Of a stretch of DNA of 64,000 bases, positions 58,667 to 64,000 are shown one piece after another. How positions within the stretch are numbered: position 1 is the first letter of the stretch; the number at the start of each line of letters is the position of its first letter. Both the position numbers and the translations under genes were made by a program. Origin of the DNA: Solobacterium sp. (GTDB lineage: Bacteria; Bacillota_I; Bacilli_A; Erysipelotrichales; Erysipelotrichaceae); the NCBI GenBank assembly GCA_017432325.1, contig JAFRJJ010000090.1:1-64000 (forward strand). Direction: 5' to 3'. Below the pieces are notes generated by a model that worked only from the letters and a program-made list of their open reading frames with translations, had not been told where the DNA came from and searched no databases.

Positions 58667-60727
58667 ATGTCGGAATATTTAGAGACTGATGACAAGAGAG
58701 CTATCCTGAAGAATAAGCTCCGTCAATATTTCGATGGCAAGATCGTCAGAAAGGATCTGACAAAGAAGATCAAGGAAGGTGCGAACGTTCCGGTTTATGT
58801 GCTGGAATTCCTGCTTGGTCAGTATTGCAGCTCCGATGATCCTGATGTGATTGAACAGGGCGTGGAGAATGTGAAACGGATCCTTGCTGATAATTTCGTA
58901 CGTCCTGATGAAGCGCAGAAGATTCTCTCTGTGCTCCGTCAGCGCGGCAGCCATACTGTTATCGACATGATCACGGTAAATCTGGACATTAAACATGACT
59001 GTTATGTCTCTGATTTTTCGAACCTTGGCCTTAAAGGGATTCCGATCGACGAGGAATACCCCACAAAGTATGACCGTCTTCTCTGCGGCGGTATTTGGTG
59101 CATTGTTCAACTGGATTATGAGTTTATTGAGGAAGAACGGAATGGTACCCCGATCCATATCCGCAAGCTGACACCGATCCAGATGCCTCATGTGGACATC
59201 GATGAGCTGAAGGCGGGTCGTAAGGCATTTACAAAGGATGAATGGATCGACGTGCTGCTGCGCTCCATCGGTATGGAACCGGATGAGCTGCAGTACCGTG
59301 AAAAGTGGCTGCTTCTGACCAGAATGTTGCCGCTGATTGAAAACAACTTTAACCTTTGCGAACTTGGTCCAAGGAGCACCGGTAAATCCCATCTGTTCAA
59401 GGAGATCTCTCCGAACAGTATTCTGGTCTCCGGCGGACAAACTACCGTTGCCAATCTGTTCTACAACATGTCCAGAAAGCAGGTTGGTCTGGTCGGCCTT
59501 TGGGATTGTGTAGCCTTCGATGAGGTTGCAGGTATCCGTTTCAAGGATAAAGATGGCGTACAGATCATGAAGGACTATATGGCGTCTGGATCCTTTGCCC
59601 GTGGCAAGGAAGAGAAAGCCGCCTCAGCTTCCATGGTCTTTGTCGGCAATATCAATCAGAGCGTAGATGTCCTACTGAAGACGTCCAGTCTGTTTGATCC
59701 GTTCCCGCCTGAAATGGGTACAGATACTGCGTTCCTTGACCGTATGCACTGCTATATCCCCGGCTGGGAGATTCCGAAGTTCCGTCCTGAGCACTTTACG
59801 GATGATTACGGCTTTATCACAGACTATCTTTCCGAGTTCATCCGCGAACTGCGTAAAGAGCAGTATGGTGACGCCCTGGATAAGTACTTCCATCTTGGCA
59901 AGAACCTGAATCAGCGTGATACGATCGCGGTCCGCAAGATGGTGGATGCCTATGTGAAACTGCTGTATCCGGACGGTGTATTCGATAAAGAACAGATCGA
60001 AGAGATCCTGACGCTTGCGCTGGAGATGCGCCGCCGCGTGAAGGAGCAGCTGAAAAAGCTGGGCGGGATGGAGTTCTATGATGTGAACTTCTCCTACATC
60101 GATAACGAGACCTTTGAGGAGCACTATGTTTCTGTTCCGGAACAGGGCGGCGGAAAGCTGATTCCGGAAGGGATGTGCAATCCCGGACAGGTCTATACTG
60201 TATCCCGGGGCAAATCCGGCATGATTGGCGTGTTCCGCCTAGAGTCCCAGATGCTGCCCGGAAACGGAAAATTCGATCGGACTGGCCTTGGCTCTGACCG
60301 TGAATGCCGGGAGGCTTCCAACACTGCATTCAGCTTCCTGAAGGCAAACGGCAATCGGATCAGCGGCTCCATCAGCACGACGACCAAGGATTATATCGTC
60401 AATTATCAGGATATGCAGGGCATCGGCATGACCAGTAAGCTGGCGCTGCCTACTTTGATTGCGCTGAGTTCTATCGCGCTGAGCAAGCCTACAGTCAGTT
60501 CTCTGGCTGTCCTGGGTGAGATCAGCATCAGCGGTACCATCATCAAGGTAGATGAGCTTGCAAATGCGCTGCAGGTGTGTCTGGACTCCGGGGCAAAGAA
60601 GGTATTGCTGCCGATAACCTCTGCAGGAGATCTCGGCACTGTTCCGGCAGATTTGGTCGGAAGCTTTAACCTGATTTTCTATAACAGCGCAGAGGACGCG
60701 GTTTATAAAGCATTGGGAGTGGAGTGA
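58667..60727 (+). CDS. brxL: BREX Lon-like protein BrxL
   Basis: The 686-residue protein has an AAA+-like core (LGPRSTGKSHLFKEIS as Walker A, WDCVAFDEVAGIRF as Walker B, VFVGNIN) and a C-terminal Lon-like domain (GSISTTTKDY, LPTLIALSSIALSKP, LAVLGEISISGTIIKVDELANALQ). BrxL completes the type 1 gene set. The C-terminal Lon-like region shows no evident lysine at the place where I expect the Ser-Lys dyad, so proteolysis should not be assumed. A CGGAGG precedes the ATG. Confidence 0.95.
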   Translation: MSEYLETDDKRAILKNKLRQYFDGKIVRKDLTKKIKEGANVPVYVLEFLLGQYCSSDDPDVIEQGVENVKRILADNFVRPDEAQKILSVLRQRGSHTVIDMITVNLDIKHDCYVSDFSNLGLKGIPIDEEYPTKYDRLLCGGIWCIVQLDYEFIEEERNGTPIHIRKLTPIQMPHVDIDELKAGRKAFTKDEWIDVLLRSIGMEPDELQYREKWLLLTRMLPLIENNFNLCELGPRSTGKSHLFKEISPNSILVSGGQTTVANLFYNMSRKQVGLVGLWDCVAFDEVAGIRFKDKDGVQIMKDYMASGSFARGKEEKAASASMVFVGNINQSVDVLLKTSSLFDPFPPEMGTDTAFLDRMHCYIPGWEIPKFRPEHFTDDYGFITDYLSEFIRELRKEQYGDALDKYFHLGKNLNQRDTIAVRKMVDAYVKLLYPDGVFDKEQIEEILTLALEMRRRVKEQLKKLGGMEFYDVNFSYIDNETFEEHYVSVPEQGGGKLIPEGMCNPGQVYTVSRGKSGMIGVFRLESQMLPGNGKFDRTGLGSDRECREASNTAFSFLKANGNRISGSISTTTKDYIVNYQDMQGIGMTSKLALPTLIALSSIALSKPTVSSLAVLGEISISGTIIKVDELANALQVCLDSGAKKVLLPITSAGDLGTVPADLVGSFNLIFYNSAEDAVYKALGVE

Positions 60728-60730
60728 GAC

Positions 60731-61192
60731 ATGGCAACTAACAAAGAAAAAGCTTCTGAAAACAAGGAGATCCTTCTTGCTCAATGGCAAACTTGTGTGG
60801 AGATGGCGAATGCAACAAGTCAGCGCAGGGATTCAATGAATAATATTTTTGTGACATTAAACCTCGCGATAATAGCGGCTGTCACTTTTGTCTGGGATAT
60901 TAAATCTATATTTGTTTTGGTGGCAGGGGTCATTGTTTGCATACTGTGGCTGATTTTTATTCGAAACTTCAAGCTGCTGAATACAGCCAAGTTTGATGTC
61001 ATAAACACTATGGAAAAGCAGCTTCCTGCCAAACCTTTCAGCGATGAATGGGAGAAACTGCAAAAAACAAAAAAATATTGTGATAGTACAAAGCTTGAGA
61101 AAGTGTTACCTTGGACATTCATTGTTCTCTACGTGGCTGCTGCCATCATTATTACGATTATTAAATTTTGTCCTGAAGGAGGAACTGCATGA
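60731..61192 (+). CDS. RipA-like small membrane protein
   Basis: The 153 residues contain a polar start (ILLAQWQTCVEMANATSQRRDSMNN), two adjacent membrane helices (IFVTLNLAIIAAVTFVWDI and IFVLVAGVIVCILWLIFI), a charged loop, and a third helix near the end (FIVLYVAAAIIITII). This resembles RipA-family octameric membrane proteins. It begins 3 bases after brxL and overlaps the TIR gene start by ATGA, so a membrane-effector partnership with the TIR protein is plausible. It is AT-richer than the BREX genes (37% GC in 60841-60900). Confidence 0.75.
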   Translation: MATNKEKASENKEILLAQWQTCVEMANATSQRRDSMNNIFVTLNLAIIAAVTFVWDIKSIFVLVAGVIVCILWLIFIRNFKLLNTAKFDVINTMEKQLPAKPFSDEWEKLQKTKKYCDSTKLEKVLPWTFIVLYVAAAIIITIIKFCPEGGTA

Positions 61193-61584
61193 CTTACAAC
61201 TTATTCATTAGTCATTCTTGGGCATATTCAGACGCATATGAAAAACTGATTAGACTACTTGACGCAAAACCATATTTTACATACAAGAACTATTCAGTTC
61301 CCAAAAATGATCCTATTCATCACGCCTATTATGATTATCAATTGAAAGCTGCTATCAAAGCACAGATGCAACCAGCAAGCTGCGTCCTGATTCTTGCTGG
61401 TGTTTATGCCACTTACAGCAAGTGGATAAACATAGAAATTGATCTTGCTAGATCGATGGGTAAAAAGATTATAGCTATTCAGCCCTGGGGTGCCGACCGG
61501 ACTTCAACAGTGGTAAAGAACGCTGCAGATGTAATCGTTGGCTGGAATACAGATTCTATAGTAAATGCCATAAGAGGATATTGA
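61189..61584 (+). CDS. ThsB-like TIR (DUF1863) protein
   Basis: The 131-residue protein is one TIR-like domain of the DUF1863/ThsB type: YNLFISHSWAYSDAYEKLIRLLD, KAAIKAQMQPASCVLILAGVY, and YSKWINIEIDLARSMGKKIIAIQPWG. Glu83 in WINIEI is the expected catalytic glutamate. In Thoeris, ThsB turns NAD into a signal after phage sensing. Here the linked gene is a RipA-like membrane protein rather than ThsA. It overlaps both neighbours and so forms a tight cassette. Confidence 0.85.
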   Translation: MTYNLFISHSWAYSDAYEKLIRLLDAKPYFTYKNYSVPKNDPIHHAYYDYQLKAAIKAQMQPASCVLILAGVYATYSKWINIEIDLARSMGKKIIAIQPWGADRTSTVVKNAADVIVGWNTDSIVNAIRGY

Positions 61585-61925
61585 TGATAGGACAATATAA
61601 AGTCATTACCCTCTGCGGCAGCACTCGCTTCAAAGAGGAGTTCATGGAAGCTCAGAAGCGTTTAACGCTGGAAGGTAACATCGTGATCAGTGTCGGCCTC
61701 TTTGGTCATTCCGGTGACAACGAAGTCTGGGAGAACATGGACGAGGGCACACTGACGCAGACAAAAGAAATGCTGGACGATATGCATAAGCGTAAGATTG
61801 ACATGGCGGATGAAATCTACGTGATCAATGTCGGCGGGTATATTGGATCCAGCACACGATCGGAAATCGAATATGCAAAGGCCACCGGAAAGCCGGTGCG
61901 GTACCTGGAAGAAATACAGGAATAG
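61584..61925 (+). CDS. Nucleoside 2-deoxyribosyltransferase-like protein
   Basis: The 113 residues follow the nucleoside-deoxyribosyltransferase fold pattern: VITLCGSTRFKEEFMEAQKRLTLEGNIVISVGLFGH, LDDMHKRKIDMADEIYVINVGGYIGSSTRSEIEYAKATGKPVRYLEE. The family is related to TIR and SLOG nucleotide-cleaving folds. It may process a nucleoside or nucleotide signal, or be a house-cleaning enzyme. The ATG at 61584 overlaps the stop of the TIR gene. Confidence 0.75.
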   Translation: MIGQYKVITLCGSTRFKEEFMEAQKRLTLEGNIVISVGLFGHSGDNEVWENMDEGTLTQTKEMLDDMHKRKIDMADEIYVINVGGYIGSSTRSEIEYAKATGKPVRYLEEIQE

Positions 61926-61940
61926 AAAGAAGGGGTTGCG

Positions 61941-64000
61941 ATGAAGGGCTCTGAGACAAAACTTATAAAATACATGGAAGGCGCGGACAAGCGTTTTGTC
62001 ATTCCGGTTTATCAGAGAAACTATGACTGGAAGATTGAAAACTGCAAGCAGCTCTATGATGATCTGGTAAAGGTGGTTCGGAACAACCGGAAGAATCATT
62101 TTTTCGGAAGTATTGTCTCTACCTATAATCCGGATGGAGACAATGAAGAATATCAGATCATTGATGGCCAGCAGCGTCTGACTACAGTTTCGTTGCTCCT
62201 TCTCGCCATGTACAACCTGATCCGGCAAGGGAAAGTGATTCCTTCAGACAATCGGCTCAGCGACCGTATTTACGAGGATTATTTGGTTGATAAGTATCAG
62301 CCGGAAGAAACCCGCATCAAACTGAAGCCGATCAAGAATGACAGGAAGGCTTTCGGAAAGCTCTTTGATGAGGAAACCGAGCATATCGGCGGATCAAACC
62401 TGACCACAAATTATAACTACTTTTACGATCGGATTCAGAAGGAAGAGATCACGATTGACGAGCTCTTCCAAGCGATCCGCAACCTTGAGATTATCAGCAT
62501 CCGTCTTGATTCCGATGACAATCCTCAACTGATTTTTGAAAGCCTGAACTCTACCGGCTTGGATCTTTCGGAAGGCGACAAGATCCGGAATTATATCCTG
62601 ATGGGACAGCCTTCCAAACAGCAGGAAGTCTATTACGAGAAGTATTGGAACAAGATCGAAGAGAATACGAATTATCAGGTCGATCTCTTCGTTCGTGACT
62701 ACCTGAGCGTGAAGCAGCAGGCAACACCGTCTTTGAACAAGATCTATTTCACCTTCAAGAACTATGTGGAGGATGAGCGGGTTGAGATCGAAGGACTGCT
62801 GATCGATCTTTTGAACTATGCGAGGTTGTATCGAGTTCTCCTGACTGCACAGGTTCCGGATAAGCGTCTGGCATCCTGCATCTATCGACTGAATCGACTG
62901 GAAACTACAGTCACAAGGCCGTTCTTCCTGGAAGTACTGCGCTTGCAGGCAGAAGGGACAATCCCGCTTGACGACGTGGTGGAGATCTTCCTGACAACAG
63001 AAAACTATCTCTTCCGAAGAACCATCTGCGAACTGCCTACCAACCAGTTGAATAAGATATTCTTGCTGTTGCATAAGGAAGTGATCCGTTATGATGGCAC
63101 AGTGGACAATTACCTGGAGAAGCTGAAATATGCGCTGCTATCCAAGAAAGAACGTGCCCGCTTCCCGGAGGACGCAGAATTTGTGGAAGCATTCGGCATC
63201 AAGCAGATTTATTCGATGAACGCCAAGAACAAGATGTATATTCTGGAGCGTTTTGAAAACTTCGGTACTATCGAGGATAAGGATGTATATCGTCACTTTG
63301 ATGATGGCGATTATTCCATCGAACATATTATGCCGCAGCACCTGACTCCCGCATGGGCAGAAGCACTTGGCACAGATTACGAACGGATCCATGAAACCTG
63401 GCTGCATAGGATGGCAAATCTGACGCTGACTGCCTACAACTCCAAGTACAGCAATAACAGCTTTTTGGAGAAGCGGGATATGGCCAATGGATTCAAGGAC
63501 AGCGGTATCCGCATGAATCAGTGGATTGGTTCTCAGAACCAGTGGACTGAGGCAGAACTGGAACAGAGAAATGATTATGTTCAGCAGCGTGCTCTGGAGA
63601 TATGGGCATCACCGGTTACAAATTTCCGACCGATTGAAAAGCAGCTTGACTCCTATACTCTTGACGATGAGATCGATCTGACCGGAAGAAAGATCGCACG
63701 TTTTGCCTATCTCACAATGGAACAGCCGGTCAAGAACTGGGCGGAGATGTTTGAAAGTGTTGTCCGCATCCTGCATTCCGAGGACAAGTCCGTCTTGAAT
63801 AATTTGGCTTATGAATCCGATCAGAGCGTCGACCTGGCAACATATGTGAGCCATAGGAAACAGGATCTGCGCGGATACATAGAGATTGATCGTGGAATCT
63901 ATGTTGAGAGGAATACAAGTACCTGGATGAAGCTGTCCATTCTCAAGCGGTTGTTTGCCCTGTATCATCTTGATCCGACTAATTTGGTCTTCTATCTCAG
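61941..64000 (+). CDS. DUF262/DUF1524 (GmrSD-like) protein, 3' end beyond the window
   Basis: An ATG after aagggg opens a frame that stays open to the last base (686 codons visible). The N-terminus is DUF262: KRFVIPVYQRNYDWKIENCKQLYDDL, FFGSIVS and EYQIIDGQQRLTTVSLLLLAM (the DGQQR nucleotide-binding motif). Further on, YSIEHIMPQHLTP is the DUF1524 HNH-type nuclease motif. A C-terminal extension (RKIARFAYLTM) continues off the edge. Such fusions include type IV enzymes that cut modified DNA. It is the fourth gene of the group after brxL. Confidence 0.85.
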   Translation, partial: MKGSETKLIKYMEGADKRFVIPVYQRNYDWKIENCKQLYDDLVKVVRNNRKNHFFGSIVSTYNPDGDNEEYQIIDGQQRLTTVSLLLLAMYNLIRQGKVIPSDNRLSDRIYEDYLVDKYQPEETRIKLKPIKNDRKAFGKLFDEETEHIGGSNLTTNYNYFYDRIQKEEITIDELFQAIRNLEIISIRLDSDDNPQLIFESLNSTGLDLSEGDKIRNYILMGQPSKQQEVYYEKYWNKIEENTNYQVDLFVRDYLSVKQQATPSLNKIYFTFKNYVEDERVEIEGLLIDLLNYARLYRVLLTAQVPDKRLASCIYRLNRLETTVTRPFFLEVLRLQAEGTIPLDDVVEIFLTTENYLFRRTICELPTNQLNKIFLLLHKEVIRYDGTVDNYLEKLKYALLSKKERARFPEDAEFVEAFGIKQIYSMNAKNKMYILERFENFGTIEDKDVYRHFDDGDYSIEHIMPQHLTPAWAEALGTDYERIHETWLHRMANLTLTAYNSKYSNNSFLEKRDMANGFKDSGIRMNQWIGSQNQWTEAELEQRNDYVQQRALEIWASPVTNFRPIEKQLDSYTLDDEIDLTGRKIARFAYLTMEQPVKNWAEMFESVVRILHSEDKSVLNNLAYESDQSVDLATYVSHRKQDLRGYIEIDRGIYVERNTSTWMKLSILKRLFALYHLDPTNLVFYL

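Overview
The window looks like chromosomal DNA of a low-to-mid GC Bacillota, tentatively Erysipelotrichia or a gut Clostridium relative. The grounds are strong AGGAGG-type ribosome sites, TTG/GTG starts, an NSS-family symporter, an old-yellow-enzyme/SDR pair of gut-anaerobe type, and a Tn1549-like conjugation module. No rRNA or tRNA gene was seen, so the taxonomy is inference.

Region 1 (1-15.8 kb) is host-like: the 3' end of an IS200/IS605-type tnpB with its right-end hairpins, a membrane glycerophosphodiesterase, an M48 protease with PASTA-like repeats, a thioesterase, a macrodomain protein, a small family of uncharacterised repeat proteins (one with two repeats, one with a single repeat), an NSS transporter, a zinc-ribbon membrane protein, a large flavin/Fe-S reductase, a convergent DUF3990/SUKH pair, a flavin reductase, an ABM-domain protein and an SDR.

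Region 2 (15.9-18.3 kb) is a rearranged junction: a truncated macrodomain ADP-ribose hydrolase, a regulator-like protein made of five tandem HTH units with no obvious ATG start, and a second complete but divergent macrodomain gene.

Region 3 (about 18.4-46.27 kb) is an integrative conjugative element of the Tn1549 type. It carries replication and partition genes (Rep-like HTH, DnaC-like, ParA, ParB), a type IV secretion system (PcfB, VirD4-like coupling protein, Maff2 pilin-like, TrbL/VirB6-like, PrgI, VirB4, NlpC/P60 hydrolase, DUF4315, DUF4366), a RadC/ArdC-like antirestriction-type protein, YodL/DUF4316, TTRAP, MobC and a relaxase. It ends in a large serine recombinase, two small proteins that appear to share the recombinase C-terminal domain, a ParB-like protein and a DUF6551 protein. 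A 2.7 kb group II intron splits the coupling-protein gene. Stem-loops follow several genes.

Region 4 (46.4-64 kb) is a defence island: an XRE regulator and a complete type 1 BREX set (brxA, brxB, brxC, pglX, pglZ, brxL). A coiled-coil/TIR gene sits between brxC and pglX. Downstream, co-oriented, are a RipA-like membrane protein, a ThsB-like TIR protein, a nucleoside-deoxyribosyltransferase-like protein and a DUF262/DUF1524 protein that runs off the window. The TIR genes and the middle of pglX are visibly AT-richer than the BREX backbone, which suggests mosaic assembly. The most promising undescribed biology is the TIR-within-BREX arrangement, the RipA/TIR/deoxyribosyltransferase cassette, the five-HTH protein next to macrodomain genes, and the recombinase accessory cassette with paired dyad sites.
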